Origin: Acidithiobacillus acidisediminis
GTDB taxonomy: Bacteria; Pseudomonadota; Gammaproteobacteria; Acidithiobacillales; Acidithiobacillaceae
Assembly (NCBI RefSeq): GCF_023277115.1
Contig: NZ_JALQCS010000001.1
Coordinates: 1,234,001-1,298,000 of the forward strand
Direction of reading: 5' to 3'
DNA length: 64,000 nt
The notes under the pieces: model-generated
The model's input: only the letters and a program-made list of their open reading frames with translations
Told to the model about the DNA's origin: nothing
Database searches by the model: none
Position numbers and translations under genes: made by a program
Part shown: one piece after another, positions 25,273 to 36,000 of the stretch
Numbering within the stretch: position 1 is the stretch's first letter
Layout: each line of letters starts with the position of its first letter

Positions 25273-26538
25273 CTAGCTGTCCAATTCATCAAACCACTCG
25301 CTCCAACCCTTCGCTGCACGGGCAAAGGTTCCTCGATGAGTGGCATCTGGTCCCGCTGAAACCGCCGTGACCTGGTTGTTACCCATCCCCGTCTGATAAA
25401 AACTGGCCAGTTTGCCCAGACCAACTGGGATAGCCTCATCAGCCTCGCCGTAATAGTTTCGTGTCGGGGTTTCTATTACCCAACGATAGACCTGATTCTG
25501 GTGAATCAGACGGCCAAATTCGGAGCGGAGGAAATAATTGGGATTGAAATATTCTGGGCGGATCAGGCGATGTAAGTCTGTCGGTATGTCATGCACGCTG
25601 AAGGGCTTTCTCTCGTAGGCTTTTCTGCACACCTCAATATACTGAGGGTTCAAGAACGACTCTGCGAGCCCTGGCGCACTGTAGTAATTCTCGTACGCGA
25701 AGGCCGACAAAATGAAGATGGAGTTGAGCCAGAATGCATCGTTGGGTCGCGGAAAATCCAGAAATCCGCTCATGGCCATGAACAAATCCACTGGGGCGCT
25801 AGCCGTGGATGCTGCCCTCACGGCGACGCCATCGCTCTGCAAGCGTTCCAATAGTCCCATGGTCACAAAGCCCCCCTCTGACCAGCCGGTCAGGTATAGT
25901 CCAGTGGTGTTGGTCTGCAGCTGTTCCAAAACTGCCCGGGCAGCATGAATCATGTCCACCGTTGCCTGCTGTTGACTGCCCAGTACCAGAAAACTCTCGG
26001 GCGCATCAGATAAGCCCATCCCAAAATAATCGGCACCGATCAGCACATCACCGCGTCCCGCAAAAGCGGCGATCATCAATTGAGTTTCTGGTGATTCATC
26101 AGGAAAGGAGGGGACCTGATGTTTGCCATACACAGTACCGTGCTGGTAGGAGATTAGTCGTCTTTTGCCATGGACATCTTGCGGAATCGCAATCAGCCCA
26201 GAAGCCATTATAGGCCTGTTGTTTTGCTCAGGTATTACAGAAGGATATTGTATGCGGAAGAGATCCACCCCATTCCGGGCGGCTGGGTAGTCCACAGGAA
26301 AGCCAGTGAAAGCTGGCGTATCAACCTTGAGGATATGATTCAATCGGCTCACGTCCCAGTGGTCGATGTGCTGGAATTGCACCTGGCGCAGAATATGAGC
26401 GTGCGCATTGCTACTGTCTTTGGCGGAAGCGTATGCGGAAGGGATGAGGCTGGTGGCAACCGTCGCACCCACAAGGGCGGATATTTTAGTTAAAAATGAG
26501 CGCCGACTGAAGCGTTGTTGTGTGAGAGGAATGTTCAT
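25273..26538 (-). CDS. Tat-exported alpha/beta hydrolase (lipase/esterase-like)
   Basis: The 421-residue protein begins with a twin-arginine signal, SRRSFLTK, followed by a hydrophobic stretch ending at SAYA-SA, so it is probably exported folded through the Tat system. The mature part has an alpha/beta hydrolase pattern: GWSEGG around the nucleophilic Ser, YYGEADEAIP with a likely acid residue, and DATHRGT with a likely catalytic His. It resembles secretory lipase-type or prolyl-peptidase-type hydrolases, but the substrate cannot be named. It stands alone, divergent from the apt-like gene. Confidence 0.75.
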   Translation of the reverse strand: MNIPLTQQRFSRRSFLTKISALVGATVATSLIPSAYASAKDSSNAHAHILRQVQFQHIDHWDVSRLNHILKVDTPAFTGFPVDYPAARNGVDLFRIQYPSVIPEQNNRPIMASGLIAIPQDVHGKRRLISYQHGTVYGKHQVPSFPDESPETQLMIAAFAGRGDVLIGADYFGMGLSDAPESFLVLGSQQQATVDMIHAARAVLEQLQTNTTGLYLTGWSEGGFVTMGLLERLQSDGVAVRAASTASAPVDLFMAMSGFLDFPRPNDAFWLNSIFILSAFAYENYYSAPGLAESFLNPQYIEVCRKAYERKPFSVHDIPTDLHRLIRPEYFNPNYFLRSEFGRLIHQNQVYRWVIETPTRNYYGEADEAIPVGLGKLASFYQTGMGNNQVTAVSAGPDATHRGTFARAAKGWSEWFDELDS

Positions 26539-26710
26539 GATCTGATCCTTTGAGGGTGTGAGATTTTATGCGTAGAAATAGCCAGGTTCGTAATCTGGGT
26601 ATTTGCAGATAGTTGAATCTTTCCTGCAGTCAAGACAACCGTGCCGGAAATCTTGGGAACTGCGTGGAACCGTGGCACACTATTGCCCCTTCGAAGAGGA
26701 CGGTCTAGTT

Positions 26711-27289
26711 ATGCAGAAGCAGAGTTCCTTGGTGCAGACAACACATCCCCTGCGGATTGGCGCAGTGCAACGCGATTTGCCGCTCTTCGCGGTCGCTCCA
26801 GATCTGGCCATTGCGGTGCTGAATATCCTGGGTGATACGGAGCTTTGCGAGGCGGCAGCCGATGCCTTGGCGGAGGAGCTCCGGGCGCACGACTTCACCG
26901 CCCTGGTGACCGCCGAAGCGAAGAGTATCCCCCTGGCCTATGCCCTTTCCCTGCGGGTCAAGAAGCCCTATGTAGTGTTGCGTAAGAACTATAAGTCGTA
27001 CATGGGGGAGGCTTTGCAGGCCTCGACCCTCTCCATTACCACGGGAAAGCCGCAGACCCTATATCTCGACGCCAAGGATCGAGTTCTGCTCGAGGGCAAT
27101 TCGGTGATTCTGGTCGATGACGTAATCAGTACCGGCTCCACGCTGGGCGCCATGCGCAGTCTGATGCAGGAAGCGCAGGCCCGCATTGCGGCCGTGGCCA
27201 CCATTTGCACGGAAGGGGAGCAGCCTGATCTGCCGGAACCCTTGCTGAGCCTGGCGCATCTACCGCTGTTTCCTCTGCAATCGTCATGA
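26711..27289 (+). CDS. Adenine phosphoribosyltransferase-like protein
   Basis: The 192-residue protein carries the type I phosphoribosyltransferase fold. The PRPP loop is [17 protein letters not shown] (about residue 142), and earlier blocks [17 protein letters not shown] and [16 protein letters not shown] resemble adenine phosphoribosyltransferase. It may salvage adenine, although it may also be one of the Apt-like regulators or salvage enzymes of different specificity. I chose the ATG at 26711 with GAGGA upstream; the frame is open further back. The stop overlaps the sat-cysC start by four bases. Confidence 0.75.
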   Translation: MQKQSSLVQTTHPLRIGAVQRDLPLFAVAPDLAIAVLNILGDTELCEAAADALAEELRAHDFTALVTAEAKSIPLAYALSLRVKKPYVVLRKNYKSYMGEALQASTLSITTGKPQTLYLDAKDRVLLEGNSVILVDDVISTGSTLGAMRSLMQEAQARIAAVATICTEGEQPDLPEPLLSLAHLPLFPLQSS

Positions 27290-28932
27290 GCACCGCTGCT
27301 GTGGTCCATCTAATGTCGGCGCGGCAGCGCTGTGACCTGGAGCTGCTGCTTAGTGGCGCCTTTGCCCCGCTCACGGGTTTCATGGATCAGGCCACCTGGC
27401 AGTCGGTACTCAGTCAAATGCGCCTGCCCAATGGCACGCTCTGGCCGATGCCCATCACCTTGGAAGTCGGCGAGGATTTGGCCCAACGCCTGCAAGTGGG
27501 TGATGAATTGCGCCTGGACCGGGAGGATGGCACACCCCTGGCGCGCTTGTGCGTGGCCGAGTGCTACCGTCCAGATCGGCGGCAGGAGGCGTTATTGGTC
27601 TATGGCAGTGATGACCGGCGTCATCCTGGGGTGGCACAAATTCTTGACCTGCCAGCATGGAATGTTGCCGGTACGGTACAGGTCTGGGAGGAGGGCGCAC
27701 TGCGGCGGGCGGCGGCGGTAGAGTTTCCGCCGGAGTATCGTTACCCGGAAGAATTGCGCGCCTTTGCCGCCGGGCGGCCCTTGCTCGCCTTCCAAACCCG
27801 GAATCCCCTGCATCACGCCCATATTGCCATTACCCGAGCGGCAATGTCCGAGTTGGGGGAAGAGGCGCGCTTGTTGCTGCATCCCGCCATCGGCCCGACC
27901 AAGCCGGGGGATGTGGACGCGGCGGCCAGGATGCGTGCCTATCGTGCGGTGTTGCCGCAGTATCCCGAAGGGCGAGTGTTGCTCGCGCCCCTGCCGTTGG
28001 CCATGCGCATGGCCGGTCCGCGTGAGGCGCTGTGGCATGCCTTGATTCGTCGCAATCATGGCGCGACGCATTTTGTGGTGGGTCGTGCCCATGCCGATCC
28101 TGGGCATCCGGAGCATGGTAGCTGGTACTCTCCCTTTGCCGCCCAAGAGTTACTGGAAGAAAAGCGGGATGAACTGGGGATCACGCCGGTGCTTCTGCCC
28201 GAGTATGCCTATTCACCCCAACGACGCGCCTACGTACCGCGGGCGCAGGCCAATGGCGAGCGCCTATCCGATCTATCAGGCACGGAACTGCGCCGCCGTT
28301 TGGCCGCCAACGAAGAAATTCCTGATTGGTTTTCCCCGCCCGAGGTAGTACATATTCTGCGCCAAGCCTATCGGGGTGCGGATCGCCGCGGACTGGTGGT
28401 CTGGTTCACCGGGCTTTCTGCCAGTGGCAAGAGCACCTTGGCAGGGATGTTGGCGCGGCGTCTGGAAAGCAAAGACTCCCGCGCGGTAACCCTGCTCGAC
28501 GGGGACGTCGTGCGGCGTTTTCTATCCAAGGGCCTGGGTTTCAGTCGCGAGGACCGTGACGAGAACATTCGCCGTATCGGTTTTGTCGCGAGTCTGGTCG
28601 CTCGGCATGGCGGTATCGCCCTGGTCGCAGCTATCTCGCCTTATCGCGGTGCGCGCGCTGAGGCCAGACGTTTGGTGGAGGAAGCCGGCGGTCTCTTTGT
28701 GGAAGTGCATGTGGCAACGCCGCTAACGGTTTGTGCGGAACGTGACCCCAAAGGGCTCTATGCCCGGGCACAGCGCGGCGAGATCGCACACTTTACTGGA
28801 GTTAGTGATCCCTACGAAGAGCCAGAGACCCCGGAGCTACGACTGGATACCAGCCAGATTGTTGATGCTGAAGCTTTGGCTACCCTCTGGAACTATCTGT
28901 TGACGGCTGGGGTGTTGCGCAGCGAGGGCTGA
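27286..28932 (+). CDS. Bifunctional sulfate adenylyltransferase/adenylylsulfate kinase (Sat-CysC)
   Basis: The 548-residue fusion has an N-terminal ATP sulfurylase with [11 protein letters not shown] (about 170) and VGRAHADPG (about 265). Its C-terminal APS kinase has the P-loop GLSASGKST (about 378), DGDVVRR and [11 protein letters not shown]. Such fusions make PAPS from sulfate and ATP, which points to assimilation. In a sulfur oxidiser the sulfurylase half could also run in reverse on APS, which is inference. The ATGA overlap with the apt-like gene implies co-translation. Confidence 0.93.
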   Translation: MSTAAVVHLMSARQRCDLELLLSGAFAPLTGFMDQATWQSVLSQMRLPNGTLWPMPITLEVGEDLAQRLQVGDELRLDREDGTPLARLCVAECYRPDRRQEALLVYGSDDRRHPGVAQILDLPAWNVAGTVQVWEEGALRRAAAVEFPPEYRYPEELRAFAAGRPLLAFQTRNPLHHAHIAITRAAMSELGEEARLLLHPAIGPTKPGDVDAAARMRAYRAVLPQYPEGRVLLAPLPLAMRMAGPREALWHALIRRNHGATHFVVGRAHADPGHPEHGSWYSPFAAQELLEEKRDELGITPVLLPEYAYSPQRRAYVPRAQANGERLSDLSGTELRRRLAANEEIPDWFSPPEVVHILRQAYRGADRRGLVVWFTGLSASGKSTLAGMLARRLESKDSRAVTLLDGDVVRRFLSKGLGFSREDRDENIRRIGFVASLVARHGGIALVAAISPYRGARAEARRLVEEAGGLFVEVHVATPLTVCAERDPKGLYARAQRGEIAHFTGVSDPYEEPETPELRLDTSQIVDAEALATLWNYLLTAGVLRSEG

Positions 28933-28935
28933 TCG

Positions 28936-30429
28936 GTGGATAGCCTACAGCTATATTCCGTTGCACGTTGCCTGGAAGAAAGCTTCGCTGGGCAAATGCT
29001 CCGCGGTACGGAAGTTCAGCAAGGCGTAGCGGTCCTCTATTTCCCTCGCGGCCGCTTGTATCTTGCGTACCAACACACGCCGGTGGGTCTGTTCTGGGCC
29101 GATGCGCTTGCGCAGGTGCCCAAACCTGCCGGATCGGCTGCGATTCTCGGGCAGAAACTCCGGGGTTTTCGTCTCGTTTCCCTGGAGCTTCCTTGGGCTG
29201 ACCGCATTCTGCGTCTACGCTTTGCCCAAACGGGTCTGGACCGGCAGGAAAAGAGCTGGAGCTTACTGGCAGAGTGTTTTGGCGCTCGTGCCGCGATTCT
29301 TCTGCTGGACGATGAGGAGCGGATTCACTGGGCATCGCGCTGGGATACGCTGGAACAGGATCCAGCGCGGATCTTGCCCCAGGCATCCTACCAGCCACCG
29401 CCCAAAACGCAGTCCTGGGAGGATCTTCCTAATCTTCTGCTATTGCTCCATCCCAAACAGCGTGAACGCTTTGGAGACGGCGCGCTGGAACAGATCGCGG
29501 CGCTTCTGCAGGGCCCCTCCTGCCAGCCCTGGTGGCAGGGTGGTGTGGGAGCAGAGCCCTATCCGCTGCGGTTCGATGTGGGTGCCGTGGTGATTCCGAT
29601 CGCCGAGGCAGTGCGCTGGCGAGCGCCAGTGGCTAGAGTGCCACGAGGGCAGCAAACGGCCTCTGCCGTTGGGGCGCGAGAGCAGGAGGCGCAACGCCTG
29701 CGCCGACGCCAACAGCGCCTGTGGGAAGATTTGGCCAAGTGGCAGGATGCGCAGACCGAGGAGGCACGCCGGTATGCCGCTGCCCTTTTTGCGTCACCCG
29801 ATCGGGTGCACTCTGGCGGAATACTGCTTCTGCCGGAATATCGCAGCGATGGCGTGGGAGAGATCGAATTGGCCATTCCCGCAGGCAAATATCTGCACGC
29901 CTATGCGCAGGAGTTGATGAGGCGAGCGCAGCGCGCAGAGCGGGCGCGACAGCGGATAGGGGACGAATTGGCGAGGGTGGATGCGGCTCTGAGGCATTTG
30001 CCGGAGCAGGACATTGCGCCTGGGGTTGCGACGGAATCGAGTGGCAAGCCGAGGAGTCGCAGGCCAGTAGGGATCGAAGAACGCGAAGTGGATGGTTTTA
30101 ACATTCTCTGGGGCAAGAATGCCCGCGCCAATGATTATCTGAGTTTTCGCCTGGGGCAGCCCCATGATCTGTGGCTGCATGTACAGGATCTGCACGGCAG
30201 TCACGTACTGATTCGGCGACAGAATCCCCAGCAGGACGTGCCTGCCGAGGTCCTGCGCCAAGCGGCAGAAATTGCCCTGCAGCATAGCGCGTCGCAGTCC
30301 TTGAGCGCCGAGGTGGATTGGACAGAACTGCGTAATGTCAGTCGCCATCCGCAAGGGGGCGCAGGTCGGGTACTATACCGTCGATTTCAGACGCTGCGTG
30401 TGCGGCGACCCGGGAGCACAAGGAATTGA
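28936..30429 (+). CDS. NFACT family protein (RqcH/Rqc2-like)
   Basis: The 497-residue protein has the NFACT layout: an N-terminal NFACT-N domain, a coiled coil around residues 235-280 and 325-350 (many Arg, Gln, Ala), and a C-terminal NFACT-R (DUF814) domain with GFNILWGKNARANDYLSFRL and DLWLHVQDLHGSHVLI. In other bacteria RqcH binds obstructed 50S subunits and adds alanine tails to the stalled chain. It starts at GTG 28936, four bases after sat-cysC, and overlaps the acetyltransferase gene. Role here is by family only. Confidence 0.85.
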   Translation: MDSLQLYSVARCLEESFAGQMLRGTEVQQGVAVLYFPRGRLYLAYQHTPVGLFWADALAQVPKPAGSAAILGQKLRGFRLVSLELPWADRILRLRFAQTGLDRQEKSWSLLAECFGARAAILLLDDEERIHWASRWDTLEQDPARILPQASYQPPPKTQSWEDLPNLLLLLHPKQRERFGDGALEQIAALLQGPSCQPWWQGGVGAEPYPLRFDVGAVVIPIAEAVRWRAPVARVPRGQQTASAVGAREQEAQRLRRRQQRLWEDLAKWQDAQTEEARRYAAALFASPDRVHSGGILLLPEYRSDGVGEIELAIPAGKYLHAYAQELMRRAQRAERARQRIGDELARVDAALRHLPEQDIAPGVATESSGKPRSRRPVGIEEREVDGFNILWGKNARANDYLSFRLGQPHDLWLHVQDLHGSHVLIRRQNPQQDVPAEVLRQAAEIALQHSASQSLSAEVDWTELRNVSRHPQGGAGRVLYRRFQTLRVRRPGSTRN

Positions 30430-30929
30430 GTCAGCATCGGTTACGTTTGGCTGTCGCGGAGGATCTGGCGCAAATTGTCGCAATCTATAACTCCACCATC
30501 GCCTCCGGCGTCGTGACGGCGGATACAGAGTCCGTCTCCGTAGCGAGCCGGAGGGCTTGGCTGGAAGGACACGATGCAGCGCGCCGACCGGTGTGGGTAA
30601 TGGAAGAGGAAGAGCGTATTTGTGCTTGGATGAGCTTTTCCGATTTCTATGGTCGGCCGGCCTACCGTCACACGGTGGAACTGGCCATTTATGTCCGTGA
30701 AGACCAGCGGGGGAAGGGTTTGGGATCGGCGTTGCTGCAATACGCCATGGAGCGCGCGCCGCATTTCGCGGTCACGACCTTGCTCGCGTTTGTTTTTGCC
30801 GAGAACCGCGCGAGTGTGCGCCTCTTTGAGAAATTTGGTTTCTCGCGGTGGGGACATTTGCCCGCCGTTGCCGAGATCCAAGCCCAATCCAGAGACTTAT
30901 TGATCTTGGGGCGAAAGATACCGGCGTAA
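30426..30929 (+). CDS. GNAT N-acetyltransferase (phosphinothricin/methionine sulfoximine acetyltransferase-like)
   Basis: The 167-residue protein starts at a TTG that overlaps the NFACT gene stop (TTGA), with AAGGA upstream. It has GNAT motifs: LRLAVAEDLAQIVAIYNSTI at the N-terminus, VELAIYVREDQRGKGLGSALL with the acetyl-CoA loop, and AENRASVRLFEKFGF. The sequence follows the Pat/YncA branch that acetylates glutamate analogues; the natural substrate is unknown. It ends two bases before the convergent tRNA-Ser. Confidence 0.88.
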   Translation: MSQHRLRLAVAEDLAQIVAIYNSTIASGVVTADTESVSVASRRAWLEGHDAARRPVWVMEEEERICAWMSFSDFYGRPAYRHTVELAIYVREDQRGKGLGSALLQYAMERAPHFAVTTLLAFVFAENRASVRLFEKFGFSRWGHLPAVAEIQAQSRDLLILGRKIPA

Positions 30930-30931
30930 TC

Positions 30932-31021
30932 TGGCGGAGGCGGTGAGATTCGAACTCACGAGGGGCGTGAACCCCTGCCGGTTTTCAAGACCGGTGCATT
31001 CAACCGCTCTGCCACACCTCC
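30932..31021 (-). tRNA. tRNA-Ser (anticodon TGA)
   Basis: This 90-base class II tRNA has acceptor arms GGAGGTG and the terminal CCTCC block, an anticodon loop reading CTTGAAA, a long variable arm (GGGGTTCACGCCCCT), a T arm with GAATC, and an encoded CCA. It lies on the minus strand, convergent with the acetyltransferase gene. Confidence 0.96.
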
Positions 31022-31152
31022 GGGGCGCCCAGTGTACGAAAAATCTCGCTGCCGGGGAATCTCGTCTTCTGGTCTTATGGCGGGGATCCTGGATTCCGCG
31101 GATGCTTCCTGCGTATGATTGCGCAATTCCCATGCTTACCGCCGGAGGCCCT

Positions 31153-31425
31153 GTGTTTATTGTCAAGGTGTTGTTTTCCAGTGCCAATGAGATGCAACAG
31201 GCACTGCAGAAGATCGAACAGGAACTGGCCGAGTTGCAGTCGGCGCCGGAAGAAATGCAATCGGCGCTGCAGCTGTTGCTGAGTGAAAAGCCCCGGATGG
31301 AAGCCGCAGAGTTTGCAGAAAAGCCTGCCATTGCCGCCATCTACGGCGGTTTTGATCCGCGGGCCGCGGCGATCGCCGAGGCGGCGTTATTGGAAGCTGG
31401 CGCCCTGGAAGTGATCCAGGAATAA
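31153..31425 (+). CDS. Small conserved-looking protein of unknown function
   Basis: This 90-residue reading frame starts at GTG 31153 with GGAGG four bases upstream; an ATG at 31132 is a second choice. It begins MFIVKVLFSSANEMQQALQK, followed by a heptad-like helical stretch rich in Gln, Glu and Leu, then an Ala-rich C-terminal half. I recognise no family. It is convergent with the aldolase gene, three bases away. Confidence 0.6.
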   Translation: MFIVKVLFSSANEMQQALQKIEQELAELQSAPEEMQSALQLLLSEKPRMEAAEFAEKPAIAAIYGGFDPRAAAIAEAALLEAGALEVIQE

Positions 31426-31428
31426 GGA

Positions 31429-32049
31429 CTAGCTGGCCGGCGCGCGGGCGATCGCACGCAGTAGGGCTTCGCCACACGAATTTGCGTTCTGGCCGGCTGC
31501 CAGAATCCCATCCTCGTGACCGGTCATGCAGAGTACTAGGGGGAGTGGGGCATTGCTGGCGAGATCCTGCACCGCCAACGCCATCTCCGGCGTCCCATAC
31601 TCGACGCCCGCGGGAGTGCGCGGCAGATCCTGTGCGGCCGCGCGTCGCCAGAGTTCTGGGATGTGGACGTGGAATACCCAGTGAATATCGGGGCGCCTGT
31701 CGTAGAGGGCAGCATGGCTCATGGACTCCGAAGAAGGAGCGACGGGTCCGCGTGCCCAGACCGTGTTGGCGGCAATGTCCCAGCGCTCCACCAGACTGTA
31801 GTGCTCTCTCCCGAGCTGTTGTAACTCCCCCGTCTGGGTGCCACTGATCCAGAACCCCTCGGCACAACGTCGACTCAAGTTGCCAAAGCCAATTCCACCA
31901 TAGCGCCGGGGATCGGCGCCGATGCCGCCAATGGCGCGCAGGCGCGTTCGCCAGAGTTCGAGCTCGCGGAAGGTCTCTGGCAGGGCGGGATCACTCGCCT
32001 GCCAGTGGAGTTGAAACTTGATGACGCCTTCTTCTTCCATGGCACTCAC
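31429..32049 (-). CDS. Class II aldolase/adducin family protein
   Basis: The 206-residue protein has the class II aldolase fold. Zinc ligands are suggested by HVHIPELW (paired His) and a later GHEDG His, together with GFGNLSRR and SESMSHAALY. Family members cleave or epimerise small sugar phosphates such as fuculose or ribulose phosphates, or act in methionine salvage; which applies cannot be told. The start codon overlaps the smr stop by four bases. It is the last gene of the long operon that begins at abrB. Confidence 0.8.
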   Translation of the reverse strand: MSAMEEEGVIKFQLHWQASDPALPETFRELELWRTRLRAIGGIGADPRRYGGIGFGNLSRRCAEGFWISGTQTGELQQLGREHYSLVERWDIAANTVWARGPVAPSSESMSHAALYDRRPDIHWVFHVHIPELWRRAAAQDLPRTPAGVEYGTPEMALAVQDLASNAPLPLVLCMTGHEDGILAAGQNANSCGEALLRAIARAPAS

Positions 32050-32432
32050 TTGCGTACAAAGATGGATTGTAACAGGCGATACCAGAATGGCGGACGCGCC
32101 TGCGCCGTTACCGTTTGCCGGGGAAGCCGTTTCGCCGGGGGGGTGACATCTGCCGGATACAAGTCAACCCAGGTTGCTCCCCAGCTGCTGCGGTCCTGCG
32201 CCAGCCCGAAGGCACGTACCATGGGCTCTACCGCGAGAAGATCATGCACTCGCCGACGGAGGACACCTTTGCCCTTGCCGTGGATGATGCGCAGCTGCAG
32301 GATACCGGCGGCGCGGCAGCTGCGCAGATATTCCCTCACCAAATCGTTGACTTCGGCAGGGCGGAATTGATGCAGATCCAGGACCCCGTCGAGGACTACA
32401 GGCAATGCCCGATCCTCAGGTGGTGTTTTCAT
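32046..32432 (-). CDS. Smr-domain protein
   Basis: About 128 residues. The Smr (small MutS-related) signature is present: LDLHQFRPAEVNDLVREYL near the N-terminus and LRIIHGKGKGVLRRRVHDLL about 40 residues later. Smr domains bind or nick nucleic acid and also act on collided ribosomes' mRNA in some organisms. I chose the ATG at 32432; a TTG three codons upstream is possible. It overlaps the end of the YoaK-like gene. Confidence 0.83.
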   Translation of the reverse strand: MKTPPEDRALPVVLDGVLDLHQFRPAEVNDLVREYLRSCRAAGILQLRIIHGKGKGVLRRRVHDLLAVEPMVRAFGLAQDRSSWGATWVDLYPADVTPPAKRLPRQTVTAQARPPFWYRLLQSIFVRK

Positions 32433-33090
32433 GCCGGCCAAGTATCCAGACCACGATCAGGGTGAGCCAGGGCAAATTGACCGCCCAGGCCGGGCTGAGC
32501 CAGAGCAGCGTGGCAATGAGGACAGCGCCACCTGCATAGGCCAGAAGAGCCGCGACCTGTTGCAGGGTCATCCAGCTGGGGCGTTGCCGCTGCTGTGCGG
32601 CCCGGGTCAGACTGATCAGAATGCTGGTAAGGGTGTTGGTGAATACGACCGATGGCACGCCAGCCACATTGATGTGCCGCGCCAGGACGCTCTGTACGCC
32701 CATAGCCGCAGCAGAGGCCAAGATCATCACCGCCAGCTGCCCACCTGCCGTGGGAAAACCCCAAAGCCACCAGCCTCCGGCAAAAATCAGGAGCCCAACC
32801 AGTTCCAGGAGGAGGATGCGCTCGCCCTGCCAGAAGGGACGTTCTGCTAAGGCGCTGGCGACGATAGCGCCAAGCATGAAACCGAGGAGGGCAAAGAGGG
32901 AATGGGTAGCCAGAGCGAGGTGTCCCTGCCCCAAGGCAAGCCCCAAGAGCGCAAGATTGCCCGTCATGGCCGAGGTAAAGACGTCGTGGAAACGCAGAAA
33001 TGCCATCACATCTGCCGCGGCGGCGATGGCGGAAAGCAACTGAATACGAAGATCGGCGCGCACAAAACTGGCAGGCACGGCGCTATTCAC
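32416..33090 (-). CDS. YoaK/DUF1275 family membrane protein
   Basis: The 224-residue protein has about six membrane segments and the DUF1275 signatures [17 protein letters not shown] near residue 40 and [31 protein letters not shown] in the middle. The function of the family is unknown, although transport has been suggested. It starts at GTG 33090, overlapping the dehydrogenase stop by four bases. Confidence 0.85.
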   Translation of the reverse strand: MNSAVPASFVRADLRIQLLSAIAAAADVMAFLRFHDVFTSAMTGNLALLGLALGQGHLALATHSLFALLGFMLGAIVASALAERPFWQGERILLLELVGLLIFAGGWWLWGFPTAGGQLAVMILASAAAMGVQSVLARHINVAGVPSVVFTNTLTSILISLTRAAQQRQRPSWMTLQQVAALLAYAGGAVLIATLLWLSPAWAVNLPWLTLIVVWILGRHENTT

Positions 33091-36000
33091 AGCAGGACAC
33101 GCTCGATGCCGCCATGGCGGGCCTCTTCCGCGAATTGCCGCGCCCAGTCATCCCCCATTTGCGCCTTGGCCAGCTCGACCACGATATAGTCGGTATCCAG
33201 GCCAGTATCCAGACGATAGCGCTCCAGACCCTGCTGGCAGGCTGGGCAGGAAGTCAGCAGCTTGACGTTGCCGTCCCTGGCTTTGCTGTCTCCGGTCAAG
33301 GCCTGGATGTCGCTGTGCAGCACCTCTTCCTTGCGTGCACGCAACTGCGTGGCGATGTCTGGACGGCTGCTGGCCAGGGTGCCGGCCTCGCCGCAACAGC
33401 GTTCCGAGCCGCGTACCGGCTGCCCCAGCAAGGTTTCGGCAACGGTCAAGGGTTTGTAGGTTTTCATCGGGCTGTGGCAGGGATCATGGTAGAGATACTG
33501 CACTCCCGAAACGCCTTCCATGCGCACGCCCTTTTCCAGCAGGAACTCATGGATATCGAGCAAGCGGCAGCCCGGAAAGATCTGCTCGAACTGATATTTG
33601 AGTAGCTGATCCATGCAGGTGCCGCAGGATAGGATTACGGTCTTGATATCCAGGTAATTCAATGTGTTGGCAACGCGATGGAAGAGTACCTGATTGCGTA
33701 CCGAGATCTCCTGCCCCTTATCCTCCTGCCCAGCGGCGGTCTGCGGGTAGCCGCAGCAGAGATAGCCCGGGGGAAGCACGGTCTGTACCCCCACGCGGTA
33801 GAGCATGGCCAGGGTGGCGAGGCCAATCTGGCTGAACAAGCGCTCACTGCCGCAACCCGGAAAGTAGAACACCGCCTCACTATCGGGTGCGCATTGCGGA
33901 TCGCGCAGGATGGGCACGGTTTCGTGATCGACGATACCGAGGATTTGCCGCATGGTCTGCGCGCCCATGTCTGTGGGCAGCGGCTTGCGCAGAAAGTGAA
34001 TCACCTCGGCACGGATATCGGCCTTGCCGGTGCTGGCGGGTGCCTCCCCTTTGGGCAAGAGGGGCTTGGCCAGACGGTGGGCAAGGGCCTGGGCTTGATA
34101 GGCTGGCTGCAACACCCCGCGACGGAGAAAATGCACCGTCTGCGGCTCTGTGGCATTGAGGTAACGCAGGGCCAGACGAGTTCCGGCACTGAAGGTCTTT
34201 TCTCCGCGCGCGCGCAGCAGATTCCGGATATGGACCGAGACCTCACCAAAATCAATATCCACCGGACAGGGGGTCTGGCATTTGTGGCAGGTCGTGCAGT
34301 GGTCCGCAACATCCTCTAGTGCCTGAAAATGCTGCTGCGATACCCCGCGCCGCGTCTGCTCTTCATAGAGGAAGGCCTCGATCAGAAGACCCGTGGCGAG
34401 GATCTTGTTGCGCGGCGAGTAGAGGAGATTGGCCCGCGGTACGTGGGTCATACAAACCGGCTTGCATTTGCCACAACGCAGGCAATCCTTGATTTCGCGA
34501 TTCAGAGCATCGAGCTCGCTGGCCTCCAGAATGAGCGCCTCCTGCTCCACCAGTTGCAGGGAAGGAGTGTAGGCCCGGTCGAGTCCAGAACCGGGCAAGA
34601 GCTTGCCGGGGTTGAAGATTTCATCGGGATCAACGTCTTGCTTGTACTGGGCAAAAGCCGCGATTTTTTCCGGCTCCAGCCAGCGCATCTTGGTAATACC
34701 AATGCCATGCTCGCCGGAAATCACCCCTCCGAGTTCCTTCGCCACATCCATGATGCGATCGACAACGCGGTCGGCCTCCTGCAGCATCTCGCGATCCGAC
34801 GACAGCACCGGAATGTTGGTGTGAATATTGCCATCGCCAGCATGCATATGCAGCGCGACAAAGATGCGCGTGCGCCGCACGCCCTCGTGAATGCGACGAA
34901 TTTCGCTAAGCACGCCGGTAAAGCGCTCGCCGGCAAAAAGCTCTTCCAAGGGTTTGCCAATGGCTTCGCGGTAGCTGATGCGCAGATCCCGGCGCAAGAG
35001 CAACTGCAGCAAACTTTGCTGCAAATCCAGGCCAGCCTGTTCCTCCGCTGGCAGGGCGGATAGCAGCGCCGTAGCGGGCTGGTCCAGGTGCGCAAGATAG
35101 CCTTGCCAGCGGTGTTCCACCATCTCCAGCAGGTTCAGGGCCGCTTGTCGTTTGCTCTCGACAATGGCGCGTTCTTCCTCGGTATCCGCAAAATCCTTGA
35201 CCCGCCGCAGTTCCGGCAAATCCCCGCGCAGATACTGCGCCAAGGCAGCGATAATGTGCAGCTTGTTGGAAATGGACTGTTCGATATTGAGGCGTTCTAC
35301 CGCGCGCGTATATTCCCCCAGGCGATCGAGGGGGATGACCACGTCTTCATTGATTTTGAAGGCATTGGTGTGAGCAGCGATGGCGGCAGTGCGGCTGCGA
35401 TCGGCCCAAAAGCGGCGTCGCGACTCTGCTGTGGTGGCAATGAAACCCTCGGCACCACGGATATTCGCTAGGCGTACCACCGCCGAGGCCGCTGCCCCGA
35501 CGGCATCGCTGTCGTCACTCGCAAGGTCGGCCAGCAGCAACATCCGTGGCCGCTCGCGGCGTGGCGCCTTGTTGCTGTACTTCACCGCCTTGATATAGCG
35601 CTCGTCCAGATGCTCCAAGCCGGTCAATAGAACATTGGGCAGGGACTCGACGTAATTTTTGACCTCGACAATGGCGGCAACAGCCGGCTCCAGATCTTTA
35701 CCATAAAACTCCAGACAGACAGTACGGATCTGCTTGGGCAGGCGATGGAGCAGGAACCGCCCCGAGGTGATGATGCCGTCGCAACCTTCTTTCTGAATGC
35801 CCGGCAGGCCACCCAGGGCCTTATCGGTGACATCTTTTCCCAGCCCAATTTTCCGAAAGGACTGTCCCGGAAGTTCGAGGAGTTCCGGCTCTCCCAGTAT
35901 CGTTTTCCCATCCTGCTGGTAGCGAGTAATGCGAAAGCGGACCCGTTCCTGATCGTGAATCTTGCCCAGGTTGTGCTCCAGTCGCTCCACCTCCAGCCAG